A stretch of 64,000 bases of DNA from an uncultured Agromyces sp. (lineage in GTDB: Bacteria > Actinomycetota > Actinomycetes > Actinomycetales > Microbacteriaceae): the NCBI GenBank assembly GCA_913053875.1, contig CAJXGN010000001.1, positions 1-64,000 on the forward strand, given 5' to 3'. Of the stretch, positions 44,928-54,337 are shown in pieces. The position numbers and the translations under genes are program-made. The notes under the pieces are model-generated. The model had not been told where the DNA came from. It was given only the letters and a program-made list of their open reading frames with translations, and searched no databases. Every line of letters begins with the position of its first letter. Position 1 is the first letter of the stretch.

Positions 44928-44941
44928 CGAACACGTGTTCG
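44928..44941. promoter_or_regulatory. SOS (LexA) box of recA
   Basis: CGAAC-ACGT-GTTCG, a perfect 14-base palindrome and an exact match to the actinobacterial LexA consensus. It lies between DUF3046 and recA, 209 bp before the recA ATG. The rest of 44720-44990 shows no gene. Confidence 0.85.
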
Positions 44942-44990
44942 AGCGACACGCCGTGCGTCATGCCCGATTCATCGAACATCCGCACCCGCG

Positions 44991-45215
44991 TCACCGGCGG
45001 TGATCGAGGCGCCCCACGCCGTAGCGGCGATGCGACGGCACATCCGTCGCATCGCACAGCGCGTTCCACACCTCGCGCGCCGGCACGCCGTCGGCCAGCG
45101 CCTGCTCGGCCGTGCGGCCGGCTAGCGTGGGCAGCACCAGGTCGGCGACGACCACACGGCCGTAGCCGGCGCCGAACTCGTCGTCGACCGCGATGCGGAA
45201 CTCGCTGAGCTTCAC
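44991..45215 (-). CDS. DUF3046 domain-containing protein
   Basis: 74-residue small protein (MKLSEFRIAVDDEFG, ADLVLPTLAGRTAEQALADG, WNALCDATDVP) of the actinobacterial DUF3046 family, always near recA; function unknown. GTG at 45215 has GGAGG seven bases upstream. It sits between the clgR terminator and the recA SOS box, so it may have its own promoter. Confidence 0.9.
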   Translation of the reverse strand: MKLSEFRIAVDDEFGAGYGRVVVADLVLPTLAGRTAEQALADGVPAREVWNALCDATDVPSHRRYGVGRLDHRR

Positions 45216-45237
45216 GGGCCCTCCTGCCGGGAAACGA

Positions 45238-45265
45238 GAACGACCGGCCCGCAGGCCGGTCGTTC
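45238..45265 (-). terminator. Terminator after clgR
   Basis: GAACGACCGGCC, four-base loop, GGCCGGTCGTTC: a perfect 12-bp stem 20 bp after the clgR stop. Confidence 0.8.
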
Positions 45266-45285
45266 CGTACGTCGATGTGTCGTGG

Positions 45286-45594
45286 TCAGCGCACCATCAT
45301 GTCGGCGTCGAAGCCGGCCACGAACTCGTCGGGGACCGTGTCGGGGATCGGGTCGATGCCCTCGATCACGGCGAGACGGTCGCCGACCTCGCGCATGATG
45401 GTCGAGATCGGGGTCTCGAGCGCCTCCGCCACCGAGGCGAGGATCTCACTCGAGGCCTCCTTCTGGCCGCGCTCCACCTCGCTCAGGTAGCCGAGGGCCA
45501 CGCTGGCCTTGCTCGCGACCTGACGGAGCGTCCGACCCTTCTGCAGGCGGAAGTCCCTCAGCACATCGCCGATTTCCTGACGAACCAGAACCAT
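45286..45594 (-). CDS. clgR: XRE-family regulator ClgR
   Basis: 102 residues with an N-terminal helix-turn-helix (about 10-65: LRDFRLQKGRTLRQVASKAS, then ALGYLSEVERGQKEAS). Length, sequence and the pgsA-cinA-clgR-recA neighbourhood match ClgR, which activates clp protease and some repair genes in Streptomyces and Corynebacterium. Strong ribosome site AAGGAGG. The targets here are inferred from homologues. Confidence 0.88.
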   Translation of the reverse strand: MVLVRQEIGDVLRDFRLQKGRTLRQVASKASVALGYLSEVERGQKEASSEILASVAEALETPISTIMREVGDRLAVIEGIDPIPDTVPDEFVAGFDADMMVR

Positions 45595-45730
45595 CGGGAA
45601 CCTCCTTCTCTCTGCCCATCGGCCCGAGCGGCCGATCCGGGAGCCGGTCGACGGGCGACTGGTTCCCTTCCTACGACATTAGCGTCGCACACTGGGCTTT
45701 GCGTGTGAATGCCGTACATGTAACGGCCTG
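45595..45730 (-). promoter_or_regulatory. clgR upstream region with candidate operator
   Basis: 136-bp gap of lower GC between the amidase gene and clgR. It contains the near-palindrome CCGTACATGTAACGG (45712-45726) and a TAATGT -10-like box (minus strand, 45676-45681) without a convincing -35. ClgR is autoregulated in relatives, so an operator is expected, but I cannot match a published ClgR box with confidence. Confidence 0.3.
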
Positions 45731-46225
45731 TTAACGCCGTCTATTCCGCACATCCGCGACCGCTTCCACGATCGCCGCCTCGACGGTCGCGGCGCGGATC
45801 GCGGCCCGATCACCCGACAGCTCGAGCGCGATCGACCTCGTGCCATCGTCGGTCGCGACCCCCACGAACACCGTTCCCGGGGGCATACCGCCCTGCGGGT
45901 CGGGCCCTGCGACACCGGTCGTCGCGATCCCGAGATCGGCGTCGCGACCGCCGATCGCGCACGCATGCCGCACCCCCGCGGCGAGCTGCCGGGCCACTTC
46001 GGCGTCCACGGGGCCGCGCTGCGCGAGCAGCCGTGCATCCACCCCGAGCAGGTCGCGCTTGAGCTCGGTCGCGTACGCCACGACGCCCCCGACGAAGACT
46101 GCGGATGCCCCGGGCACCTCGACGATCCGCGCGGCGAGCATTCCGCCGGTGAGCGACTCCGCGACGGCGACGGTCATGCCCCGCGCGGCGAGCGCCTCGA
46201 CGAGCGAGCGCGCGCCGTCAGGCAT
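45731..46225 (-). CDS. CinA C-terminal type nicotinamide-nucleotide amidase
   Basis: 164 residues corresponding to the CinA C-terminal domain alone (PncC): VAESLTGGMLAARIVEVPGAS, VAYATELKRDLLGV and GIATTGVAGPDPQGG contain the family's conserved residues. It recycles nicotinamide mononucleotide to nicotinate mononucleotide. The ATG lies eight bases inside the pgsA end, indicating coupling. Part of the conserved ftsK-pgsA-cinA-clgR-recA order. Confidence 0.92.
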   Translation of the reverse strand: MPDGARSLVEALAARGMTVAVAESLTGGMLAARIVEVPGASAVFVGGVVAYATELKRDLLGVDARLLAQRGPVDAEVARQLAAGVRHACAIGGRDADLGIATTGVAGPDPQGGMPPGTVFVGVATDDGTRSIALELSGDRAAIRAATVEAAIVEAVADVRNRRR

Positions 46226-46814
46226 CCGCCCCGGTGCGCCGCAGCTTCGCCGCGTCGACGAGGTACACCGCCCCCGACCAGACCGTGAGCACGAGCGCCA
46301 CGCCCATGGCGAACCAGTTCACCCAGAACACCCAGTCGCCGAGGAACAGCCAGAGCGGCGTGAGCGCGAGCGAGATCGCGACAGCCTGCACGACCGTCTT
46401 CAGCTTGCCGCCGCTCGAAGCCGGCACCACGTTGCCCCGGCGCAGCTCGACGAGACGCCAGACCGTGATGCCCACCTCGCGGATGACGATGAGCGCCGTG
46501 ACCCACCACCAGAGCTCGCCCAGGATCGACAGGCAGATCAGCGCGCCGCTCGTGAGCAGCTTGTCGGCGATCGGGTCGAGGATCTTCCCGAGGTCGGTGA
46601 CGAGTCCGCGGCTGCGCGCGATGTGCCCGTCGAGGCCGTCGGTCGAGATCGCGATGATGAAGAACGCGGCGGCGATCCAGCGCAGCGGGCCGTCGGAGCC
46701 CCCGTCGGCCAGCAGCATCCAGAAGAAGAACGGCGCCATCAGGATGCGCACCACGGTGATGGCGTTCGGGAGGTTCCAGTTCGCCGATCGGGTCGGGCTG
46801 TCGGCGTCGCTCAT
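46218..46814 (-). CDS. pgsA: CDP-diacylglycerol--glycerol-3-phosphate 3-phosphatidyltransferase
   Basis: 198-residue membrane enzyme making phosphatidylglycerol phosphate. The CDP-alcohol phosphotransferase signature DGLDGHIARSRG followed by DLGKILDPIADK supplies the metal-binding Asp residues; about five membrane helices. TAGTCT at 46821-46826 is six bases before the ATG, suggesting an internal leaderless promoter 20 bp after ftsK. A paralogous synthase cannot be fully excluded. Confidence 0.92.
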   Translation of the reverse strand: MSDADSPTRSANWNLPNAITVVRILMAPFFFWMLLADGGSDGPLRWIAAAFFIIAISTDGLDGHIARSRGLVTDLGKILDPIADKLLTSGALICLSILGELWWWVTALIVIREVGITVWRLVELRRGNVVPASSGGKLKTVVQAVAISLALTPLWLFLGDWVFWVNWFAMGVALVLTVWSGAVYLVDAAKLRRTGADA

Positions 46815-46834
46815 GGGGCAAGACTACCGGTCGC

Positions 46835-49654
46835 TCAGTCGCGGCCGGTGAGCCCCCACGCGTCCTCGTCCGACCCGCCGTCGACCTCCTCGCGCCCCTC
46901 CGACATGCGCGCCACCGGGTCGCCCTCGTAGGGCTCGGCGGGGGCGGCGGATGCCGCGGGGCGATGCTCGACCGGCTCCTCGCCGCGCAGCTTCGCCAGC
47001 ACGCCCGGCAGCTGTTCGGCGGTGACGAGCACGTCGCGCGCCTTCGATCCCTCGGACGGGCCGACGATCTCGCGCGACTCGAGCAGGTCCATGAGCCGGC
47101 CCGCCTTGGCGAAGCCCACGCGGAGCTTGCGCTGGAGCATCGACGTCGAGCCGAACTGCGTCGACACGACCAACTCGGCCGCGGCGAGCAGCACCTCGAG
47201 GTCGTCGCCGATGTCGGAGTCGATCTCCTTCTTCTCGACGGCCGCCTCGACGTCCTTTCGGTACTCGGGCCTCGCCTGGCGGGTGACGTGCTTGACGACC
47301 TTCTCGATCTCGGTCTCGCTCACCCACGCGCCCTGCACGCGGATCGACTTCGACGCGCCCATGGGCAGGAAGAGCCCGTCGCCCTGGCCGATGAGCTTGT
47401 CGGCTCCCGGCTGGTCGAGGATGACCCGGGAGTCGGTCACGCTCGTCACGGCGAACGCGAGCCTGGACGGCACGTTCGCCTTGATGAGGCCCGTGACCAC
47501 GTCGACCGACGGCCGCTGCGTCGCGAGCACGAGGTGGATGCCCGAGGCGCGTGCGAGCTGCGTGATGCGCACGATCGAGTCCTCGACGTCGCGCGGGGCG
47601 ACCATCATGAGGTCGGCGAGCTCGTCGACCACGACCAGCAGGTACGGGTACGGCTTGAGCTTCCGCTCACTGCCCTCGGGCAGCACGATCTCGTCGTTCA
47701 CGACGGCCTTGTTGAAGTCGTCGATGTGGCGGAACCCGAACGACGCGAGGTCGTCGTACCGCATGTCCATCTCCTTCACGACCCACTGCAGCGCCTCGGC
47801 CGCCTTCTTCGGGTTCGTGATGATGGGCGTGATCAGGTGCGGCACCCCGGCGTACGGGGCGAGCTCGACGCGCTTCGGGTCGATCAGCACCATGCGCACG
47901 TCGGCGGGCTTCGCGCGCATGAGCAGGCTCGTGATCATGGAGTTCACGAAGCTCGACTTGCCCGAACCGGTGGAGCCGGCCACCAGCAGGTGGGGCATCT
48001 TCGCGAGGTTCGCGACCACGTAGCCGCCGCCGACGTCCTTGCCCACGCCGATGGTCATCGGGTGGGTGCTGCCGGATGCGGTCGACGAGCGCAGCACGTC
48101 GCCGAGCGTGACGATCTCGCGGTCGGAGTTCGGGATCTCGACGCCGATCGCGCTCTTGCCCGGGATGGGCGAGAGGATGCGCACCTCGTTCGACGCGACC
48201 GCGTACGACAGGTTCTTCGACAGCGCAGTGACCCGCTCGACCTTCACGCCCGGACCGAGCTCGATCTCGTACTGCGTGACGGTCGGGCCGCGCGAGAACC
48301 CGGTGACCTTCGCGTCGACGCCGAACTGGTCGAGCACGTGCGTGATCGCGCGCACCACGTCGTCGTTGACCGACGACCGCGACTTCGCCGGAGCGCCGGC
48401 CGCGAGGGTCGAGGCCGCCGGCAGGTGGTACGGATGCTCCGCCTCGGGCGAGGCCTGCTCGGGAACCTCGTTCGGGTCGAACCCCGACTCCCCCGCCGCG
48501 GCGGCGCCGAACCCGGGCAGCACCTCGGTCGCGCCCGTGGCGCCGCCGTCGCGCGCGACGGGCGGCGCGCCCGGGCCGCCGAAGTCCTGGATGGCCGACT
48601 CCGCGCGCTGCAGGTCGCTCTCGACGGCGGCGCCGTAGTCGGCGCGCCCACCGGGCGCACCCTCGAGCGCGGTCTCGAAGCCGCCCTCCGGACGCCCGTC
48701 GCCGAACACCTCGGTCATGCCGTCGCCCGACGAGTCGAACTCCGGGTCCTCCTCGCGGTTCGACGAGTTGCGCCGCCACCACGGCAGCACGCCGGGGGAC
48801 GACGGCTCGTCGTCGTCATCGACGCCGTCGAGTTCGACCTGCGTGGACTTCTTCCCGCGGCGGGACTTCTTCTCGGATGGCTCCGCCTCGGGCTGCTCCT
48901 CGAGCGTCGCGCCGAACAGCCACCGGTACAGCTCGCCCAGCCGCGACGGGATGCGGTTCGGCGGGGTCTTCGTGATGATCAGGAGCGACAGCAGCAGCAG
49001 CACGATGACGATCGCCGTCGCGCCGATCTCGGTCGTGAGCAGCACGAGCGGCTGCGCGAGCATCCAGCCGAGGATGCCGCCCGCGGTCGCGAGCACCTCC
49101 ATGCCCTCGCTCGGGTCGGGCTGGCCGCCGAAGATATGGCAGAGCCCCGAGACCGTCAGCAGCAGCAGCCACAGGCCGATGCCGATGCGCGTGTTGTCGT
49201 GCACGGAGCTCGGGTGGCGGAACAGCCAGATGGCGAACACGAGCAGGATGACCGGCAGCGCGAACGCCACACGCCCGAGCAGGCCGCCGAACGTCCAGGC
49301 GTCGATGACCTGGGCGACCGGCTCGTTGATCAGGAACCACTCGACCACCGCTCCGGCGATCGCCAGCAGCACGAGAAAGAACGGGAGGCCGTCGCGGCGG
49401 TCCTCCTTGGCCAGCGTCTCGGGGCCGAGCGCGCGTGCGGCACCGCCGGCGACGTGGGCCATGCCCATCCACGCGCGGACGAGGAGCGGATCGCGGTCCG
49501 GGTCGCGCGGCGTCCGCTTCGCGGGCGCCTTGGAGCGCGCCGGTGCCTTCGCCGCCGGCTTCGTCGCGGTCTTCTTCGTCGTTCCCCCGGACGACGAGCT
49601 GCCGCGGCCGGACCGCCCGGAGGCGCGACTCGTCGACTTGGTGCTCGTGGCCAT
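46835..49654 (-). CDS. ftsK: DNA translocase FtsK
   Basis: 939 residues. A Lys/Ala-rich tail (1-50), four to five membrane segments (about 85-250), an acidic Pro/Gly linker (250-430), then the RecA-like motor with Walker [10 protein letters not shown] and Walker [13 protein letters not shown], and a C-terminal winged-helix gamma domain (last ~110 residues, [20 protein letters not shown]) that reads oriented polar sequences. It pumps DNA through the closing septum. TAACGT at 49661-49666 is six bases before the ATG. Confidence 0.96.
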   Translation of the reverse strand: MATSTKSTSRASGRSGRGSSSSGGTTKKTATKPAAKAPARSKAPAKRTPRDPDRDPLLVRAWMGMAHVAGGAARALGPETLAKEDRRDGLPFFLVLLAIAGAVVEWFLINEPVAQVIDAWTFGGLLGRVAFALPVILLVFAIWLFRHPSSVHDNTRIGIGLWLLLLTVSGLCHIFGGQPDPSEGMEVLATAGGILGWMLAQPLVLLTTEIGATAIVIVLLLLSLLIITKTPPNRIPSRLGELYRWLFGATLEEQPEAEPSEKKSRRGKKSTQVELDGVDDDDEPSSPGVLPWWRRNSSNREEDPEFDSSGDGMTEVFGDGRPEGGFETALEGAPGGRADYGAAVESDLQRAESAIQDFGGPGAPPVARDGGATGATEVLPGFGAAAAGESGFDPNEVPEQASPEAEHPYHLPAASTLAAGAPAKSRSSVNDDVVRAITHVLDQFGVDAKVTGFSRGPTVTQYEIELGPGVKVERVTALSKNLSYAVASNEVRILSPIPGKSAIGVEIPNSDREIVTLGDVLRSSTASGSTHPMTIGVGKDVGGGYVVANLAKMPHLLVAGSTGSGKSSFVNSMITSLLMRAKPADVRMVLIDPKRVELAPYAGVPHLITPIITNPKKAAEALQWVVKEMDMRYDDLASFGFRHIDDFNKAVVNDEIVLPEGSERKLKPYPYLLVVVDELADLMMVAPRDVEDSIVRITQLARASGIHLVLATQRPSVDVVTGLIKANVPSRLAFAVTSVTDSRVILDQPGADKLIGQGDGLFLPMGASKSIRVQGAWVSETEIEKVVKHVTRQARPEYRKDVEAAVEKKEIDSDIGDDLEVLLAAAELVVSTQFGSTSMLQRKLRVGFAKAGRLMDLLESREIVGPSEGSKARDVLVTAEQLPGVLAKLRGEEPVEHRPAASAAPAEPYEGDPVARMSEGREEVDGGSDEDAWGLTGRD

Positions 49655-49745
49655 GCGTCCACGTTAGGGGCGGCGGCCGACTTCGGGCCTGAAGCGGGCG
49701 CGAGTGTTCGCGATCGGCGATCCGCCCCGGCGGGCATCCGCTCGC

Positions 49746-50240
49746 TCAGGTGAGTCGGCGCACCATGGTCAGGCGGGGCGGATGCACCTCTGCGACGCGG
49801 AATCCCTCGCTGCGGTATAGGCCTTCGGCGAAGTTGCCCTGCTCGACGCTCAGCGCGATGCGCACGTACCCGGCCGCCGTCGCGCTGCGCACGAGCTCGC
49901 GCATGAGCGCGCGGCCCACGCCGACGCCGCGCCACATCGGGCGCACGCCGATGATCAGCTCGGGCACGCCGGTCGCGACGAACCCGTGCGCTGCGTCGTC
50001 CTTCGAGAAGATGCGGTACCAGGCGGCGCCGACCGCCTCGCCGTCGGAGTTCTCGGCGACGATGCCGACGTCGCCGGGGCGCATCCAGCCCGACACGTAG
50101 TGCACGTGCGCGGGGTCGGTCAGCACCGCGAACTTCGGCCGGGCGCGTGCCGCGTGCCAGTTGGCCGCCTCGACCACCATCTCGGCGAGGAACGGCCCAT
50201 CGGCGGGAACCGCCGGACGCAGGGTGAATGACGCCACCAT
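49746..50240 (-). CDS. GNAT family N-acetyltransferase
   Basis: 164 residues. Acetyl-CoA binding motif A is MWRGVGVGRALMREL; VGAAWYRIF and LYRSEGFRVAEVHPP are typical flanking strands. Acceptor unknown. ATG at 50240 has TAGCAT (50247-50252) six bases upstream, so probably leaderless. Lies alone between ftsK and rnj on the same strand. Confidence 0.88.
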   Translation of the reverse strand: MVASFTLRPAVPADGPFLAEMVVEAANWHAARARPKFAVLTDPAHVHYVSGWMRPGDVGIVAENSDGEAVGAAWYRIFSKDDAAHGFVATGVPELIIGVRPMWRGVGVGRALMRELVRSATAAGYVRIALSVEQGNFAEGLYRSEGFRVAEVHPPRLTMVRRLT

Positions 50241-50317
50241 GAGCGGATGCTACGCCGCCGGTGTTTCGCGGCGATTTCCGGCCCCTGATCGGCGGCTGCG
50301 CGTCCGCGCCGTCCCGG

Positions 50318-51994
50318 CTACGCCTCGATGACGAGCGGCACGAGCATCGGGCGGCGGCGCAGCTTGCGACTGACCCACCCGCCCACGGCGCGACGCACGA
50401 CCTGCTGGAGGGCGTGCGTGTCGCGGACGCCGTTGTGCGCGGCATCCGCCAGTGCCTTCTCGATCTTCGGCTTCACGTCGTCGAACACCTTGTCGTCCTC
50501 GGCAAAGCCGCGCGCGTGGATCTCGGGGCCGGAGATGACCCGGCCGGTCGCGGCGTCGACCACGACGATCACCGAGATGAAGCCCTCCTCGCCGAGGATG
50601 CGGCGGTCCTTGAGGTCGGCGTCGGTGATCTCGCCCACGGTCGAGCCGTCCACGTACACGAAGCCGAGGTCGAGCTGGCCGACCTGGCGGACCTGGCCGT
50701 CCTTGAGGTCGAACACGCTGCCGTCCTCGCCCAGGAAGACGTTCTTCGCCGGCACGCCGGTGTCGATCGCGAGGGCTGCGTTGGCCGCTAGGTGCCGGTA
50801 CTCGCCGTGGATCGGCAGCACGTTCTTCGGCTGCAGGATGTTGTAGCAGTAGAGCAGCTCGCCCGCGGCCGCGTGGCCCGAGACGTGCACCTTCGCGTTG
50901 GCCTTGTGCACGACGTTCGCGCCGAGCTTCGTGAGCCCGTCGATCACGCGGTAGACCGCGTTCTCGTTGCCCGGGATGAGGCTCGACGCGAGGATCACCG
51001 TGTCGCCCTCGCCCACCTCGATCTGGTGGTCGAGGTTCGCCATGCGGCTGAGCACCGCCATCGGCTCGCCCTGCGACCCGGTCGACATGTAGACGATCTT
51101 GTCGTCGGGGATGTCGCCCGACTTCTTGTAGTCGACCAGCACGCCCTCGGGCACGTGCAGGTAGCCCAGGTCAGCGGCGATGGTCATGTTGCGCACCATC
51201 GAGCGGCCGAGCAGCGCCACCCTGCGTCCGTTCGCGTGCGCGGCGTCGAGCACCTGCTGCACGCGGTGCACGTGGCTCGAGAAGCTCGCCACGATGACGC
51301 GGCGCTCGGCGCGCGAGATGACCTGGTCGAGCACGGGCCCGATCGCCCGCTCGAGCGGGGTGAAGCCCGGGACATCCGCGTTCGTGGAGTCGACGAGGAA
51401 CAGGTCGACGCCCTCCTGGCCGAGACGTGCGAACTCGCGCAGGTCGGTGAGGCGGCCGTCCAGCGGCAGCTGGTCCATCTTGAAGTCGCCGGTCGCGAGC
51501 ACCTTGCCAGCGCTCGTGGTGATCGCTACGGCGAGCGCGTCCGGGATCGAGTGGTTCACCGCGACGAACTCGAGGTCGAACGGGCCGAGCGACTCGCGCT
51601 GGCCCTCCTTCACCGTGAGGCTGTACGGCTGGATGCGGTGCTCCTTGAGCTTCGCCTCCACGAGCGCGAGCGTGAGCCCCGAGCCGATCAGCGGGATGTC
51701 GGCGCGCAGCTTCAGCAGGTACGGCACCGCGCCGATGTGGTCCTCGTGGCCGTGCGTGAGCACGACGCCCACGATGTCGTCGAGGCGATCGCGCACGGGC
51801 GCGAAGTCGGGCAGGATCAGGTCGACGCCGGGCTGGTGCTCCTCGGGGAAGAGCACGCCGCAGTCGACGATGAGGATCTTGCCGTCGATCTCGAAGGTGG
51901 TCATGTTGCGGCCGACCTCGCCCAGGCCGCCGACGGGGATCACGCGCAGCGTGCCGGGCTCGAGGGGTGCGGGTTCGACGATCTCGCCCTGCAT
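50318..51994 (-). CDS. rnj: Ribonuclease J
   Basis: 558-residue metallo-beta-lactamase/beta-CASP nuclease that acts as 5'-3' exo- and endoribonuclease in rRNA maturation and mRNA decay. Zinc motif LTHGHEDHIGA, beta-CASP motifs around STNADVPGFTPLE and YMSTGSQGEPMA, and C-terminal HVSGHAAAGEL are present. AGGAGG precedes the ATG at 51994. Next to dapA, as in most actinobacteria. Confidence 0.96.
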   Translation of the reverse strand: MQGEIVEPAPLEPGTLRVIPVGGLGEVGRNMTTFEIDGKILIVDCGVLFPEEHQPGVDLILPDFAPVRDRLDDIVGVVLTHGHEDHIGAVPYLLKLRADIPLIGSGLTLALVEAKLKEHRIQPYSLTVKEGQRESLGPFDLEFVAVNHSIPDALAVAITTSAGKVLATGDFKMDQLPLDGRLTDLREFARLGQEGVDLFLVDSTNADVPGFTPLERAIGPVLDQVISRAERRVIVASFSSHVHRVQQVLDAAHANGRRVALLGRSMVRNMTIAADLGYLHVPEGVLVDYKKSGDIPDDKIVYMSTGSQGEPMAVLSRMANLDHQIEVGEGDTVILASSLIPGNENAVYRVIDGLTKLGANVVHKANAKVHVSGHAAAGELLYCYNILQPKNVLPIHGEYRHLAANAALAIDTGVPAKNVFLGEDGSVFDLKDGQVRQVGQLDLGFVYVDGSTVGEITDADLKDRRILGEEGFISVIVVVDAATGRVISGPEIHARGFAEDDKVFDDVKPKIEKALADAAHNGVRDTHALQQVVRRAVGGWVSRKLRRRPMLVPLVIEA

Positions 51995-52054
51995 GGGGCC
52001 TCCTGTGTTCGGTTGTCTGTGGTGCGGACGGCCCTGGCGGGGCATCCGCGTCGT

Positions 52055-53032
52055 CTATCGGGTGGTGCCGGCGATCTTCGGCAGCGCGCCGCCCGCGGCG
52101 GCGTTGCGGTCGGGCCGGAAGTGGCGGAAGTCGACGCCGGGAAGGTCGCGCACGAGGTCGATCTCGTCCTCGATGAGTGCAGCCTCCCACTCCTCGGGGC
52201 CGACGAGCGGCAGGCGCACGCGCGGGCTGCCGATGCGGCCGAGACCGTGGAGGATGTACTTCGCGGCGACCGTGCCGGGCACGTGCGTCATGGTCGCGCG
52301 CACGAGCGGCTCGAGCTGGCGGTGCGCCGCGGTGGCGGTGGCGAGATCGCCCGCATTCACGGCGTCGACGATGGTGCGGTACGGGCCGGGCACGATGTTC
52401 GCGGTCACGCCGATGAGGCCGGTCGCGCCGATCGACAGGTGCGGCAGCACGTTCGCGTCGTCGCCCGAGAAGTACATCAGGTCGGTCTGGTTGAGCACGC
52501 GGCTGACCTCGGAGAAGTCGCCCTTGGCGTCCTTGATCGCGAGGATGTTCGGGTGCTTGGCGACGCGCAGGATCGTCTCGTACCTGATGGGGACGCCGGT
52601 GCGGCCGGGGATGTCGTAGAGGATCACGGGCAGGTCCGTGGCATCCGCCACCATGCGGAAGTGCGTGAGCACGCCCGCCTGGGTGGGCTTGTTGTAGTAC
52701 GGCGTGACGATCATGATGCCGTCGGCGCCCGCCTGCTCGCTCTTCTGGTACAGCTCGATGGCGTGCGCGGTCTCGTTCGAGCCGCCGCCCGTGATGATCT
52801 TGGCGCGGCCCGCCGCGACGTCCTTGCCGACCTCCACGAGGCGGATCTTCTCGGGGTCGGTCAGCGTCGAGGTCTCGCCGGTCGTGCCGGTCACCACGAT
52901 GCCGTCGGCGCCGTTCGCGATCACGTGGTCCATGTGGCGCTCGACCGCGGGCCAGTCGACCTCGCCGTCGGCGGTCATCGGGGTGACGAGTGCCACGAGC
53001 ACCTGGCCGAACGGGTTCTCCGGGGAAGTCAC
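52055..53032 (-). CDS. dapA: 4-hydroxy-tetrahydrodipicolinate synthase
   Basis: 325 residues, first committed step of lysine/DAP synthesis. TIM barrel with TGTTGETSTL, the Tyr in ILYDIPGRTGV and the Schiff-base Lys in ILAIKDAKGD. GTG at 53032 has TAGCCT (53040-53045) seven bases upstream and no ribosome site, so the mRNA is probably leaderless. The 76-bp repeat B1 starts about 60 bp upstream of the start codon. Confidence 0.96.
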   Translation of the reverse strand: MTSPENPFGQVLVALVTPMTADGEVDWPAVERHMDHVIANGADGIVVTGTTGETSTLTDPEKIRLVEVGKDVAAGRAKIITGGGSNETAHAIELYQKSEQAGADGIMIVTPYYNKPTQAGVLTHFRMVADATDLPVILYDIPGRTGVPIRYETILRVAKHPNILAIKDAKGDFSEVSRVLNQTDLMYFSGDDANVLPHLSIGATGLIGVTANIVPGPYRTIVDAVNAGDLATATAAHRQLEPLVRATMTHVPGTVAAKYILHGLGRIGSPRVRLPLVGPEEWEAALIEDEIDLVRDLPGVDFRHFRPDRNAAAGGALPKIAGTTR

Positions 53033-53091
53033 GGGGTACAGGCTATCGCTCCGGCGGGGCGCGCCGCGCGCCGCGCCCTGCGCTGCCTCGC

Positions 53092-53167
53092 GTGCGAACT
53101 GAAGGACGAATCGGCCGACGCGCCGGTGTCGAGCGCCCTCACGTGCGACTTCTCCTACGACCCGCAC
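53092..53167. repeat. 76-bp palindromic repeat, copy B1
   Basis: Starts GTGCGAACTGAAGGACG and ends TTCTCCTACGACCCGCAC. Same 76-bp length as the other four copies and the most diverged in its left arm. Judged by the arm sequences (GTAGGAC versus GTAGGAG types), it points the same way as A1/A2 and opposite to B2/B3. It overlaps the 3' end of the AbiEi/DUF559 gene. Confidence 0.75.
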
Positions 53168-54008
53168 CGCACAGGTGGAGTCCGGCGTCGACCTTCGCCA
53201 GGATCGCTTCGCGAACCGACGGCCAGTCGTGGACGATCTGCGCGTAGTCGAAGCGCAGGGTGTCGAACCCGAGCGCGGCGGCGGCCGCGTCGCGGACCAG
53301 GTCTCGGTGTCGCTCGGACTCGCCGTCGTGGTTGTCGTGCCCGTCCGCCTCGATGATCAGCCGATCGCCGATGACGTGGTCGACGCGACCGACGGTGGGG
53401 ATCATCACCTGCGAGCGGATCCGTAACCGGTACGGCCGGAGCCGGAATCGCAGCAGCGATTCGAGGCCGCTGTCGGCGTCCCAGCGGGCGTCGTCGACGA
53501 GCGGGCGTGCCCATGCCGGCACTCGAGCTCGGAGGCGCGCGACCCCAGCTGCGTCGATCCGCTTCAGCCGCATCGCGGATTCCAGGCAGACGAAGAACTC
53601 CTCCGGGCCCGCGCACGCGAGCACCTGGCGGAGCACGTCGACGATCGATGCCACGGGCCCGTGCCCACCGCCGGTCCAGTGCAGGACGCAGGCGCAGCCG
53701 TGATGCTCGCGCAAACGGCCCGTCGGAGCCATCGAGACGTGCAGTCGATCGTCGTCGCTCAGTACCCAGAGGCCCATCGCACGTGCCGCCGAGAGGCATC
53801 CGAGGGCTCCGCCGTGACGGACCGCGGCGGCCGCGTCCGGCTCCAGGTCGGGTACGGCATAGACCCCCTGGCGGAGCCGGATCACCGCGCCGTCGTCGAC
53901 GGCGCGAGCGAGATCGCGGCGGCCGACGCCTGCCGCGGCGAGCTCCGCAGTACGCGCGACGCCGCCGAGGTCGCGGCAGGTGCGCTGCACGTGGTGCGGT
54001 TCGGTCAC
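53139..54008 (-). CDS. AbiEi-like / DUF559 domain protein
   Basis: 289 residues. N-terminal ~60 residues resemble the AbiEi antitoxin winged helix (GVARTAELAAAGVGRRDLA, RLRQGVYAV). The C-terminal ~90 form a DUF559, Vsr-like endonuclease fold (RVDHVIGDRLIIEADGHDNH, GFDTLRFDYAQI). No AbiEii toxin gene is next to it. Function is unknown: orphan antitoxin, nuclease or regulator. The last nine codons and the stop come from repeat B1, while B2 and B3 lie upstream, so the gene is bracketed by repeats. GTG at 54008; no clear ribosome site. Confidence 0.75.
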   Translation of the reverse strand: MTEPHHVQRTCRDLGGVARTAELAAAGVGRRDLARAVDDGAVIRLRQGVYAVPDLEPDAAAAVRHGGALGCLSAARAMGLWVLSDDDRLHVSMAPTGRLREHHGCACVLHWTGGGHGPVASIVDVLRQVLACAGPEEFFVCLESAMRLKRIDAAGVARLRARVPAWARPLVDDARWDADSGLESLLRFRLRPYRLRIRSQVMIPTVGRVDHVIGDRLIIEADGHDNHDGESERHRDLVRDAAAAALGFDTLRFDYAQIVHDWPSVREAILAKVDAGLHLCGAGRRRSRT

Positions 54009-54106
54009 TCGAGCAGCGTGGCGGGCCGGTGACGCCGCTGCGCGGCGGGCACGTCTGACGTGAAGTCCGGGCGATTCGGGCGGCTGTGGAGGAGGCGATG
54101 TGGGGG

Positions 54107-54182
54107 GGGCGAAACGTAGGAGAAGTGGGCCGATGCGGGTGGACCACGCGGCGCGTCGCCGATCGAGCCCTACGTTTCGCAC
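54107..54182. repeat. 76-bp palindromic repeat, copy B2
   Basis: Starts GGGCGAAACGTAGGAGAAG and ends CCCTACGTTTCGCAC. First of the second pair; opposite orientation to B1. Copy B3 starts exactly 105 bp later, the same period as A1-A2. Confidence 0.85.
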
Positions 54183-54211
54183 GATGACGGCCGGACGACA
54201 CGGGGCCGTCG

Positions 54212-54287
54212 GTGCGAACGGTAGGAGAAATGGAGGGATGCGGGTGGCGGCCGCGGCGCGTCGCGGATCGAGTCCTACGTTTCGCGC
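54212..54287. repeat. 76-bp palindromic repeat, copy B3
   Basis: Starts GTGCGAACGGTAGGAGAAA and ends TCCTACGTTTCGCGC; closely similar to B2 along its whole length. Apart from B2 and B3, the 329-bp gap 54009-54337 between the AbiEi-like gene and folA shows nothing I can name. Confidence 0.85.
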
Positions 54288-54337
54288 GGGCTGGGTCGGC
54301 CGAGCGCAGGCCGGGGGGCGAGCTCGGCGCGGGCCGG

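Noticed and set aside
53092..54287. Insertion sequence or transposase around the AbiEi-like gene
   Set aside because: No transposase motif, and no flanking target-site duplication that I can see; only the repeats themselves suggest mobility.
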